Shown here: piece after piece, positions 11,856 through 22,729 of the stretch
Numbering within the stretch: position 1 is the stretch's first letter
How the letters are laid out: the number at the start of each line of letters is the position of its first letter
Assembly (NCBI RefSeq): GCF_019578655.1
Contig: NC_063258.1
Location: forward strand, 6,927,283-6,991,282
Length of the DNA stretch: 64,000 bases
Source of the DNA: Ricinus communis
Lineage: Eukaryota > Streptophyta > Magnoliopsida > Malpighiales > Euphorbiaceae
Direction of reading: 5' to 3'
Program-made: the position numbers and the translations under genes
Notes under the pieces: model-generated
Seen by the model: only the letters and a program-made list of their open reading frames with translations
The model's database searches: none
What the model was told of the DNA's origin: nothing

Positions 11856-13190
11856 ATGACTCGGGAAAGCGACAAAGCCTTCCAAACTCTTCTAAAAACC
11901 CTAATTGGTGTTGAATGGATCAGACTTGGGAAATTCCACCTTTCCTCTTTCAAAGTCATGCAACATACCAAACTTGATTATGGGTTTCTTCACTCTACAG
12001 TCAACTTTTGGTGCCCAAGAAACCACGTTTTCTGATCCAATGGGTAGGAGCTATATCCCATGATTGAAGAGTTCTCCACCATTCTTGGAGGCCTCATGGA
12101 TTCTACTCATTCAATTGCTTTGCCAAAGCTTAATGATTCTTTTCCTAGGAAATTGGTAGAGCTATTCAACATGCCCTCTTCTGAGGTACTTTCCCATTCT
12201 ATTGGTAAATACATTACTCTCACTTCCTTGATATCTTACTGTGAGAAGAAGGAAAGGGATACACCTGCTTGGGTTAAGATGTTAGACTTTTGCCTCTTTG
12301 CCCAATTCTTGTTGATCTCTCCTCAAATAGGGGGAGATATCAGAATTGTTGGCATTATTAATCAAGTAGAGCACAGAGCAGATCCAATTCTAGTAATCTT
12401 AGCTGAACCATCATTGGGTTAGACATGTGCAAAATTCATTAACGGTTTGGTGGAAGCCTCATTCTCTTACAGGTATGCAATGAAATCCTTTTTTAAAATT
12501 ATTTTTGCCTTAATTTTTGCCTAAGCCGCCTTTCCAAGTTTTCAACTTAGATTTCTTTATTTTCTTTTCTTTTTCTTTTTTTTCTTTTTCTTTTTCTTTT
12601 TCTTTTTCTTTTTCTTTTTCTTTTTCTTTTTCTTCTTCCTTTTGCAAATTTGGTTGCATGAGAAGCTTCGAATACTGACCATCCTGTAGAACATCGACAA
12701 GTATGAGCCGAAGCATGTGCAAATTCGATGAATTGCTACTCCACGGGACCACGATGGCTGGATTTCCTAGATGAAGGGCACTTCGGACACACTTATTCGC
12801 TGGACTTGCCCCTAGTGGAGAATCAAGCATGTCACGTTTATGGTGTACGACAACTGCATGCCTTTACTTGGATTGTGGGCCTCAACCTTTTACACATCTA
12901 CGAGACTTTACCATTAGTATGTGCAGAAGTAACAAATTTTGGAATTCCCTCATGAATTCGAAGGCTTCCCATTAAGACATAATTTCTTGGATAAGATAGA
13001 GAGACTCTAGCCCCATCGAGATATTGAGCGCAACCTGGATTTCAAAGGCGATCTGACCACTGATGACAGCTTCAAAGCTTGGTTCAAACTTTAGATTACC
13101 ACTTCTCCTGGATTCACAAGGTTCAAGAGGACTCGAGAGCTAGTTGCTGATTGTAGAAATGCATATGGAAAGAGAATGAGAATATGAGAA
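11856..13190 (+). pseudogene. Plant-mobile-domain-like extra ORF (antisense ORF of Tat-type element), remnant
   Basis: The ATG at 11856 begins MTRESDKAFQTLLKTL. After two stops near 12033 the frame continues at 12060 as ELYPMIEEFSTILGG and runs to 12422. The layout 'FW-P---VF ... ELYPMIEEF--ILGG' is the N-terminal signature of plant mobile domain proteins and of the extra ORFs in Tat-lineage gypsy elements. A possible intron follows: donor-like aggtatgc near 12472 and a long pyrimidine tract to 12645. Readable text then resumes (LQIWLHEKL ... FTRFKRTRELVADCRNAYGK) with several stops to about 13190. It lies opposite in strand to the gypsy pol at 13500-15262, matching the known antisense arrangement. 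The biochemical role of such ORFs is not known. Confidence 0.62.
12541..12645. repeat. (CTTTTT)n polypyrimidine microsatellite
   Basis: At least twelve ctttttc-type hexamer units run without interruption. The tract lies inside the PMD-like remnant, possibly as the pyrimidine tract of an intron. Confidence 0.9.
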
Positions 13191-13499
13191 TATGCTTATT
13201 TTTAGATTTCATTTATTTTTCTTAAAACTCTAGTCTAGTTTTTTTTCTTTTAATTGGTGCATAGAATAATAACAAACATATGTATGTTTGATAAAAATTC
13301 TAAATAATTTATTCATTTAGTAAAGGCCTAAATGGGTACATTTTGATTTCTCATGATACAACTCATGTCATCAGTCAGTCTTTTCAGATTTTCTAGCTGA
13401 TATTTTCTCTCATTCCCCTAATCTTTTCCTGACAAGTCTCTTTTAGATTTTCTAATCAGCAGACTATTTTTTCTATTCTAATTATTATTTTTATACATA

Positions 13500-15262
13500 G
13501 TATTTCTTGAGACGATCGAGGTTAATTGGCTCAGAGAACTCATTCCCTTCCAAGTCTGAGATTCTAGCGGCACCCTTGGGCATAATTTTCTTTACCAAAT
13601 ATGGGCCTTCCCAATTAGGCCTAAACTTCCCTCTTGGGTCAAATACAGTTGGTCTCATGTGCTTTAACACTAAATCACCAGTTCTGATTTTCCCTGGCTT
13701 TACTTTCTTATTGAACGCCCTAAGTATCCGCTTCTGGTTTTAACTGCATGTGATAAAGGGCTTTCATCCTCCTTTCATCGATCAAAGCTAAATGCTAGTA
13801 TATCTGCTCAATCCACTAGTACTCTCATACTTTAGCCTCTAACACAACTCTCAAAGATTTCAACTCTAACTCTATTGGCAAGACTGCTTTAGTCCCACAA
13901 ACCATAGAGTATGGAGTCTGTCTTGTCAATGTTCGCCCAGTTGTTCAATATCCCCAAAGTGCAAAGGCTAACCGGAATAACCAATCATTTTGATTTCATA
14001 CCATCTTTGAAATTATTTTCTTTAAGTCCTTATTGGCCCTTCCACCACTCCATTTGCCTGAGGTCTGTACAGAGAAGACCTATAATGTTCAATCTCGTAC
14101 TCCGCTAACAAGTCCGCTTTTTTTGCTTATGAACTGCACGCTGTTTTCTGCCACAACGTGATGTGGGACCCCATACCTGCAAATTAGGTTCCTCTCTATA
14201 AATCTAGTCATCTGCCTTGCCCCTATACTAGTGAATGACCTAGGCTCAACCCACTGAGTCAAGGTTACAACTATGTCCCTCTGACGATTCAGAGGAGGCT
14301 TTATCTCTCTGATGATGTCAATTTCCCAAGCTTTAAAGGCCATAGGGATGTCAAATTGTAAAGCTCAGTCATTATAGAGCTAGTACTCACGGCATTTCCT
14401 TGCCAAAGCTATAAAATCCTTTTCCATTGTTAACTAGTAATACCCTTGACGAATAACCTTTCTGGTTAACATTATACCGTTTATGTGAGGCTAGCATATC
14501 CTTTATGCATCTCCTCTATTACAACCTACTCTTTCGCTTCAGTAACACGTCAAAGCTGGACACTTGAAGTCATCCTTCTGTATAACACTCCTTCATGGCT
14601 GAGGTAATTCCTGGCCTATATTCGCAGCACATACCTTTCCATCACAGTTGCTTCCTCAAAGTATTCCTTGTCTTTTACAAATCTCTTAAGATTGTAAAAT
14701 CAAGGCTTCTCTTCTAGTCCCATCTAGACTTGCATTTGGTTCTCATCCCGCAGCAAGTATATAAATGAACATTTGGAGAAATTGCCAACCAAATTCTTGA
14801 GATAGTTGACATATGCCTTTAACCTCTCTTCTTTCACTTTCAACTCTGCAATAGCTTATTAAATCATTAACATGGAGTCCCCATAGACCATCAGCTGCTT
14901 TGCTCCCACTACCATGACCGCTTCTAATCCAAATAAACATGCTTCATACTTTGCCATGTTATTTTTCACTCTGAAGTCCAATCTCTTGGCCATTGGTAAC
15001 ATTTCTCATTTTTGCGTAATCAAGACTACTCTTAACCCCACAACTTTTGCATTCACAGCTCCATCAAGTATATCTTCCATTCTTGGATCTTGATTGCCCC
15101 CAAATTTTTATTAGAAAACTCAGATCCTAAGGGTCATTTCCCTCGATTGCATTCTGAGCCAAGAATTCTGCTACAGCCCTACCCTTGACTACTTCTTGGT
15201 GATGTACTCGATGTCGAACTTCGTTAGGAGCACCAACCATCTTGCCAACTGTGCGAGTTTTA
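13500..15262 (-). pseudogene. Minus-strand gypsy pol remnant (RNase H to integrase end)
   Basis: Read from 15262 leftward: the RT/RNase H junction (LARWLVLLTKFDIEYITKK), RNase H text near 14940-14743, zinc-binding text, the integrase core at 14343-14089 (DIIREIKPPLN, RFIERNLICRYGVPHHVV), and the integrase C-terminus complementary to 13743-13507 (DLVLKHMRPTVFDPRGKF-like, then EFSEPINLDRL). Stops and frameshifts are frequent. The family is the same as the plus-strand remnants at 6530-7795 and 19705-20280. Upstream gag, protease and most of RT are missing, because the right LTR-like copy begins at 15263. Confidence 0.82.
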
Positions 15263-17200
15263 AGCGTGCAATCAAGTATCTTTAGCGACACGGCACTGTA
15301 AGGCTTTTCAACCTGATCGGGAACATGCTAACTAGTCACAGAGACTAGCGCGGAGATGGAAGTCGTCACCCGGGTAATCATTGGGACACTTTTACTAATG
15401 AGTGGCATTTCTCAAATTCCATAAGGAAGCTTACACCATAAATCTAGAGATGGATCTAGAAGCCGACTTCCGTATTTTTGTATATTAGTCTTTAATTTTA
15501 TTATTTAACAAATTATTCCTTATAAATGCAGCAATTCATATACAAGCATACCAAATAACACACATAATTCACCCAGGTATTGCCCATTTTATTCAAGCCT
15601 AACCCATATTAAAGTTGTTAACCTTAATTACTAATTAATTATGTATATAGCTCACTTAGTCTGGCCCATTTACAAATTATGCTTTTAATTTCCAGCCTTT
15701 AGGCCTAATGGACTACTTATTATCACAATGCTCGTTTTTTGTGAACCTAATCCTAATAAAGCCCAATCCTAATTAGAACATGGCAAAATCCTTAAGTCTA
15801 CTTCAATTTTAGAATTTAATCCCAATTAATGTTGATTAGCCGATTGGACTACAGTTTTCATGTTAGGTCCAATTTTACCCTAAGTCTATATGTCCACTTC
15901 TAATTAGACAGTCATGTCATAGTTATTTATTATACATAAAGCCATGAAATAAACAAAAATAAAGAGTAGAAATATAAACCTAACTATTACAACCTAGCCT
16001 ACAACTAAAATTGCAAAGGAAAAAATTCTAAAATCTAATACAGTACACAAAACCGATAAAAATACATCAAAACTCGATAAAAAGCCAAAAATTAGGACCA
16101 AGAGGTGTAGAGCCGATCAACATTGGGCAATAGAGCTAATCGACTCTAGGGTATTCAGGCAGACTGTTTTGACTTTCAGTGCATTCCTCGCATCCCTAGA
16201 GCCGATTTTAACATGCACATATGTAAAAAAATAAAATAAAAAATAAAATAACAATCGATTTAAGCTATGCAAACCCAAAAAACTGAACATACAGAAAATA
16301 AGGACGATAGTTTAATCATACAATCCTAATAAACTAATTTAATTATAAATCGTCATCAAAATAGAAATCTAATCATGAAATCCCATGCATGTACTAATCA
16401 AATTCGAAACCTTAATTAGCAATATAATCAGATTCTGAACCCTAATATTCTTATTATCATATTTCAAAACTCAATAAATTAATAACATGTCGATTCATAA
16501 GAAACTGTAATCTAATTATATTAAGTGATAAAAGTAACCCTAATCATGTTTCTAAAAAAGCATAAAAATAAGAAAGGAAAACCAATTTAGGATGATGATG
16601 GATGTATGTTTGGAGGAATCCTTAGGTTATCACCATAGTTGATGGTTCTCTGAGTCTCGGGTGATGAAGATGTAGTTGAATCGAAGACTGGTTCGGAATC
16701 CAGTGCTGGATTTGGTGTTGAAAAAGCTTTTGTCGATTAAAAAAAAGCTTTCCAAAAATAGTTCATTCTTTAATAGCCTTCTTTCTCAGTGACCTAAACC
16801 CTTTCTAATACTAAACGAAAGTTTTTTCTCAAATAAATATTAGCTTTTGTTCTCTCTTATTGTCTTTTTATTTCTTCCTCTTTTTCTCTTTGTTGTTTCC
16901 TCTCCCTCCTTCAACCCTAGATCTCTCTTTCTGTTTATAGAGGTAAGGTTTCAAGGGAAATACTAAGGGAACTAATAATCTTAGATTTTTAAAAAAGTAA
17001 GTTGATAAATATCTAAAATTAATTCTTTAAATATAAATAAATATCATTAAAAATCCATGATTATCATCAAAGCCTTCTAGACCATGTATTTGGACGTAAA
17101 AATCATCAAGAACAAACGACGTCAAAGCGAAAAAGCCTCAATCTGCACTGTGTAGAGCCAGTCACCTCTTCATATAACCAATTGTCTCTACACATGGGAA
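15263..17200 (-). repeat. LTR-like repeat, right copy
   Basis: This copy is collinear with 9585-about 11350: aaggcttttcaacctga, cacagagactagcg, gtcgtcacccgggta, tagagccgat, then the rggawtccttaggttatcac block near 16612 and actgtgtagagcc near 17143. The inner and outer limits are set only by where matching fades. In a minus-strand element it would be the 5' LTR. Confidence 0.58.
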
Positions 17201-17439
17201 GTTCAAATATTTGCAATTAGGTCCCTGAATTTGTAAAATCCCTTGTTTTGACACTCAAACTTTATTTTTATTAATAATTACCTCCAAATTGATTTTAAAA
17301 AGGTATTTTCGACTGGATTAACCCCCGGTTTATCAAAATTTATAAGCATGCAATGCGTTTAAATAAATTGAGACAAATCATAAATATCAAGGATACAACA
17401 AAAGGATATCTCCGTGAGCTGTAGAAGCCACACCTCGTA

Positions 17440-17645
17440 AGCTCGAACTTTGAGCACTGATTCGATGTAGGGACTACGCTCGCTTGGGTTTTCGAGGACT
17501 CCGCTTGCTTAAGTTGAGGGATTTGCCTGCTTAGGTTGAGGACTTTACCTACTTAGATTGAGCACTTTGCCTGCTATCTAGGAACCATGCCCATTGATTT
17601 GTGAGCCACGCCCATCAATCTAGGAACCACGCCTATCTGATTTTT
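17440..17645. repeat. Short degenerate tandem repeats
   Basis: Units like tttgcctgcttaggttgagg recur about four times (17460-17575), followed by about three copies of gaaccatgcccattgat / gagccacgcccatcaat. They lie in non-coding sequence between the right LTR-like copy and the second PMD-like remnant. Confidence 0.6.
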
Positions 17646-17999
17646 CTGATTGTAGAGACTTCCCTTTGGCTATTTTCCATTCTAGGAGACAATTCACCAC
17701 TTTGGGTCAACTTTTGATATTTTTCTATTTTCGGATACTTTCAGTTAGAATTTCCTGCCTCAAGGTACGGTCTGATTCACTTTGATGCTTTTTGGAAACT
17801 ATACTGTTGTTTGGCTTATTCAGGGGCTAAAGCATAATTTTGATAGGTTAGGGACCAAATTTGTAATTTCTTAAAAATTCCCCCCTTAAGATGCCAACTG
17901 GGATTCTATGTGTTCTGAGGACTTGCATCAACTTTTTGGACTAAGACGTGATTTTGATAGGTCGGGTACCTGAGTGACAATTTTGCCCCCCTCTAGGAC

Positions 18000-18018
18000 G
18001 TATATATATATATATATA
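18000..18018. repeat. (TA)n tract, possible TATA region
   Basis: gtatatatatatatatatac lies about 125 bp upstream of the ATG at 18144 of the PMD-like remnant. It could serve as a TATA region or be a plain microsatellite. Confidence 0.6.
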
Positions 18019-18143
18019 CATTCTCTTATATCAACACTTCACTCGTCATATATATTTTCCTTCACTTTTTCTCAAATCCTTTCTTACTCTTTCTATGATT
18101 TCTCCTTTATTTCTCCACCAAATTTCATGAAATCAGTCTCGAA

Positions 18144-19713
18144 ATGGCAAGCTCTTCCTCAAGAGTCACTGGACGTACTCCAATCGCACCGAATTAGGAG
18201 TTTTCTACTCTAATTTCTCGCTCAAAGGACCTTAGGCTTGTGAAGAGAGAGGAAATCCCTCTTTTAGCAAAATTGAACACCCCATCGCGCATTTCTAGCT
18301 GTTGGAGAGGTAATTTCTTGGCTTAAAATTTGTTTCCTACAACTTATAGGCTTGATATACATGTTATTTATCCAAAACATGTGAAAAATTGTAAAAAATT
18401 ATTGAAAATCTGTGTGCCCTAACCTTTAGAGCTGATCGGTTGTGTATAGTGCCAATCACTTGTGCGCAGAGCCGATAAGCTCTGTATAGTCCAAATAGAC
18501 CGCACACTGGCCGAACAACTAATAGACATACTTGCATGTTTAAGGTCTTTTCATATGTACATGATGTTTAATGCCTATGCATTTGGCTTCCTAGGGTGAT
18601 GTTGTGTTGATCGAGTTCGCCAAAATTTTTTATGGTGCTCGCAAGTTTGATGAGATCCCTATCTCGGTCCAGGCTAGGATTGGAGATACCGGCTTTCATT
18701 AGTTTGTAGCCACAGTCGCATCTGTCACTGGGAGGGTTGACATACTTCTGTTTACACCCTGCTCGAGAGGTGGATGGACACTACTCACACCTTCCACACT
18801 CCGGTCGGTGAGCTGACATTCTCTCCTCTTTCCTTTTCCACTATCACAAGCATCAATTTCATTGGCACACCCGTGCCATTTGAAGATGTGATCCATGATT
18901 AGCATTTTATCATTGATTTGCTTGGATTCTTACCGACATTCAAGAACTCGCACTGTATTGCTTATCAGAGTATCCCCTTCCACTACCGGGGCTTTGTCCC
19001 TCAGAACACTCGAGAGGTTGACCAAATGGCTCGAGCCTTCTTGGTGTACCTCTTTAGTATGACATTATTCAGTGACTCAGGGAATTCATTGAACTTCCAT
19101 TATTGGGCCCTGCTGCAGGATTTGGACCAGGTCTCCTCTTACAACTGGGGATCTATGGCTCTCACATACTTGTATCATCAAATAGATGTTACAGTGTGAG
19201 GCAGCAAGAGGATCTGCGGTTTCTGGCATGCGGTCCATGTAAGTTATACTTTGACTTCTTTTCCTAGTTTCTTTGAATGCTAAATCTTATTTTTACACGT
19301 TTGGGCCCTGGAGATTGGCCTTTTAGTAAGCTCACAGCCCATCTGCACCTCGCCGGCTTGCCCTCATTTGAGTCACTAGGGCTCAAGCAAGACCATCACC
19401 TTAGAGTGGGCTGAGGTTCACATGCACCGCATATTGATCAACAGCTTGACATAGGAAAAAGTAAATACAATTTATTAGTCATATTCATGCTTCATTTATA
19501 TAGTTACTTACCTTTTCTAGTTTGCAGATTCGAGGCGATCGGTTAGGGGAGCGCTACCAGTGGGACCCCTACATACTGTTTGCAGCTGATCTCGAACAGA
19601 GGAGGATCCTGCTGACCGATGGAGCACGCCTATTCCTTGTATGGGCTACAAGGAAGGTGAGGCACTACTTTCAGTCTTATAAGTGCCAGCAATTTAAAAA
19701 ATATACCCTATGA
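18144..19713 (+). pseudogene. Plant-mobile-domain-like protein remnant, second copy
   Basis: The ATG at 18144 opens MASSSSRVTGRTPIAPN and stops. After intron-like sequence, text resumes near 18600 with ARIGDTGFH, then GELTFSPLSFSTITSINFIG and a stop near 18900. The open stretch 18918-19199 (LLGFLPTF, ARAFLVYLFSMTLFSDSGN, DLDQVSSYNWGSMALTYLY) is diagnostic of the plant mobile domain (MAIL1/MAIN-like). 19522-19713 gives RWDPYIL-like text (ERYQWDPYILFAADLEQRR). Intron-like gaps separate the blocks. PMD proteins occur as host genes and inside gypsy and Mutator elements; the neighbouring LTR-like repeat and gypsy fragment favour a transposon origin. Broken by at least two stops. Confidence 0.75.
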
Positions 19714-20280
19714 AGTACCTATTTGAAGCTCCATCTCTTACAGGGAAACTAGCTAGATGGTTATTGCTCTTGATGGAGTCCGACATTGAGTACATCACTA
19801 AGAAGGTGGTCAAAGGTAGAGCCATAGAGCCGTAGTTGAGTTCCTAGCTCAGAATGCAATTAAAGGAGAGGACCCTTGGGATCTGAAATTTCATGATGAG
19901 AATCTGGGGCGATCGAGATCTAGGAGTGGAAGATATACTTTGATGGGGTCATAAATGTAAGAGGTGCAAACTTAGGAGTAGCTCTGATCATGCTATAAAG
20001 GGAGATGCTGCCAATGGACAAGAGATTGGACTTTAAAGTGACCAATAATATGGCAGAATATGAAACATGTTTATTTGGATTAGAAGTGGCCGTGGTAGCA
20101 AAAGCTAAGCATTTGATGGACTATGGGAATTCCATGCTGGTAATCCAATAAGCCCTCGAGGAATGGGAAGTAAAAGAAAAGAGGTTGAAGTCGTACGTCA
20201 ATCATCTCAAGACTTTAGTTTGGAACTTCTCCAAATGTTCCTTTGTAAACTTGCCTCGAGACAAGAAACAAATGGCAGCT
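19705..20280 (+). pseudogene. Gypsy RT/RNase H junction fragment
   Basis: The frame starts MKYLFEAPSLTGKLARWLLLL and continues SDIEYITKKVVKGRAI, then broken RNase H text, and ends KSYVNHLKTLVWNFSKCSF-VNLPRDKKQMA. It is the same family as 6530-7795, where the next residues would be DALATL. Here the frame instead runs into the 39-bp tandem array at 20281. Several stops lie between 19850 and 20180. Confidence 0.82.
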
Positions 20281-20820
20281 AAATATACCCCTGTTACAGG
20301 GTTGTTTTCTAATATTAGCAAATATACCCCTCTTATAGGGTTGTTTTCTCATGTTGAAAGATATACCCCTCTTTCGGGTTTATTTTCTAATATTGATAAA
20401 TATACCCCTCTTACGGGGTTGTTTTCTCATATTAAAAAATATACCACTTTTTTGGGGTTGTTTCCTAATATTAGCAAATATAACCCTCTTACGGGGTTGT
20501 TTTCAAATATTAAAAAATATACCCCTCTTTTGGGGTTGTTTTCTCATATTGACAAATATACCACTTTTTTCAGATTGTTTTCTCATGTTGAAAGATATAC
20601 TCCTCCTACGGGGTTGTTTCCTAATATTGACAAATATACCCCGCTTACGGGGTTGTTTTCTCATATTAAAAGATATACCATTTTTTTAGGATTGTTTTCT
20701 CATGTTGAAAAATATACCCCTCTTACGGGGGGTTGTTTTGTAATATTGACAAATATACCATATTGACAAATATACCACTTTTTTGGGGTTGTTTTCTCAT
20801 GTTGAAAGATATACCCCTCT
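20281..20820. repeat. 39-bp minisatellite array, about 14 units
   Basis: Units such as aaatatacccctcttacggg followed by gttgttttctcatattaaa repeat every 39 bp. Eleven consecutive full units are followed by a 41-bp unit, a 17-bp partial, one full and one partial unit. Because 39 is divisible by three, the plus frame from 20185 stays open to 20766 with a 13-residue period (KYTPLTGLFSHI-). Many units contain a short inverted repeat, acccc..ggggt. The array joins gypsy RNase H on the left and extensin upstream sequence on the right. I do not think it is a real protein gene. Confidence 0.93.
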
Positions 20821-21335
20821 GATTACTTGTTCTTTTTGGTAATATTTAGCCGACAAATAGATTACTGGATCAAACATAGATTTAGTCATTTTAGCACCGC
20901 AGTGGAAAATATATTCAAAATACAAATAAACAAATGAAGTTTGATACCTTCTGCATCCCTCACTTTGCATTTGGAAGAAGGATGGAAGGTTGCATATCTT
21001 TTACTTCAAATCTCAATCACACAAGACATGTTCTCTGCAAATATACACCCACAAGACATGTTCTCTAATACATTTTCATGGCATTTTATATTACCAAATT
21101 GAGATCAATAGTGGGAACCACCAAATTACAAGTTTGAAAAAGAGAAAAATGGTAGGAATATTTGTACTAAGAGTGAGATTTATAGGATTGTAATTTTAAT
21201 GGTCTATTCCAGCCTGTAATCATCATTAAAGAAGTACATGTTTGTTAGCAATGATGGAAGAGAAGCCCTATATAAAGGGCTTGTGTTCATGTCTGCCATG
21301 CACAACACAAAAACAAACATTTTCTACTTTTAAAA
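20821..21335 (+). promoter_or_regulatory. Upstream region and leader of extensin copy 1
   Basis: This region precedes the extensin ATG and has a diverged second copy at 41390-41670 (shared blocks tggatcaaaca, tttagtcattttag, aataaacaaatgaag, attttcatggca, gggaaccac). The leader after the TATA box contains two short upstream ATGs (21289 and 21297 region) that end before the main ATG. Confidence 0.7.
21268..21278 (+). promoter_or_regulatory. TATA box of extensin copy 1
   Basis: gccctatataaagggc is a strong TATA box about 60-65 bp upstream of the ATG at 21336. It is not present in the relic copy at 41390-41670, which ends before it. Confidence 0.75.
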
Positions 21336-22729
21336 ATGGGTACCTAGAAGCAGGGACATTGGTCTCCGATCATACATGCTATAGTTTTTTGCCTTGTAGC
21401 CACTGCTGTGGTGGCTGATAAGCCTTATATTTATGCTTCTCCACCACCTCCTCATCACCCTAAGCATTATGTTTCTCCATCCTATTACTACAAGTCACCT
21501 CCTCCAAGATATGCTCAACACCCACCATATTACTATAAGTCCCCTCCACCTCCACCAAAACATGTTGAGCATTCACCATATTATTATAAATCTCCTTCAT
21601 CACCATCACCATCACCATCTCCGCCACCACCATACCACTACACATCACCACCTCCACCAAGGAAGTCTTCACCTCCTCCTTACTACAACAACTCTCCACC
21701 TCCACCAAAGAAATCTCCACTACTTCCATATCACTATTCACCACCACCACCACCACCAAAGAAGTCTCCACCTCCTCCATACCACTACCCATCACCACCT
21801 CCACCAAAGAAGTCTCCACCTCCTCCCTACTACTATAGCTCTCCATCTTCACCAAAGAAGTCTCCACCTCCTCCATACTACTACTCATCACCATTTCCAC
21901 CAAAGAAATTTCTACCTCCTCCCTATTACTAACGCTCTCCACCTCCACCAAAGAAGTCTTCACCTCCTCTCTACTACTATAGCTCTCCACCTCTACCAAG
22001 GAAGTCTCCACCTCCGCCATACCACTACACATCACCACTTCCACCAAAAAAATTTCCACCTCCTCCATACTACTACTCATCACCACCTCCACCAAAGAAA
22101 TCTCTACCTCCTCCCTACTACTATAGCTCTCCGCCTCCACAAAGAAGTCTCTACTTCCGCCATACCACTACATATCACCATCTCCACCAAAGAAGTCTCC
22201 ACCTCCTCCCTACTAATATAGCTCTCCATCTCCACCAAAGAAGTCTCCACCACCTCCATACCATTAATCATCACCACCTCCACCAAAGAAATCTCCACCT
22301 CCTCCCTATTACTACAACTCTTCACCTCCACCAAAGAAGTCTCCACCTCCTCCATACTATTATAGCTCTCCACCTCCACCAAAGAAGTCTCCACATCCAC
22401 CATACTACTACTCATCCTCTTCTCCTCCAAAGAAGTCTCCACCTCCTTCCTACTACTACAACTCTCCACCTCCACCAGAAAAATCTCCACCTCCTTCATA
22501 CCACTACTCATCAGCACCCCCACCAAAAAAGTCCCTGCCTCCTCCATACTACTATAACTCTCCACCTCCACCTTCTCTTTCATCACCACTTCTATACCAT
22601 TATATATCTTCTCATCCACCAAAGAAGTCTCCACCTCCTCCATATTATTATAACTTTCCACCTCCACCTTTTCCATCACCGCCACCTCCTTACTATTATT
22701 CTTCCCCACACCCTCCCAAAAACTACTAA
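21336..22729 (+). pseudogene. Extensin (hydroxyproline-rich cell wall glycoprotein), copy 1, disrupted
   Basis: The ATG at 21336 is followed by a TAG at codon 4. In frame after it is a clear signal peptide (HAIVFCLVATAVVA, cleavage before DKPY) and then a long array of SPPPPKKSPPPPYYYSS-type repeats with YYY/YHY crosslinking motifs, typical of secreted extensins that are hydroxylated, O-glycosylated and crosslinked in the wall. A second stop lies at 21930-21932 (tac-like codon to taa), a one-base loss near 22138 shifts the frame, and further stops follow near 22215 and 22265. The array ends with the usual PPKNY and TAA at 22729. The alternative GTG at 21408 leaves no signal peptide. As read it is a pseudogene; the codon-4 TAG could be checked as an assembly or allelic variant. 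Confidence 0.88.

Noticed and set aside
20185..20766. 193-codon ORF over the 39-bp array as a repeat protein gene
   Set aside because: It has no promoter or start context of its own, begins in a decayed RNase H fragment, and owes its openness to a 39-bp period. It is listed as a repeat and a finding instead.
21433..22709. Very long ORFs on the alternative plus frame (HLHQRSLHLLPTT-type) and on the minus strand (EVEISLVEVV-type) over the extensin arrays
   Set aside because: They are shadow frames of the extensin codon repeat: a repeat unit divisible by three leaves every frame open. Only the SPPPP/YYY frame has a signal peptide, known motifs and the canonical C-terminus.
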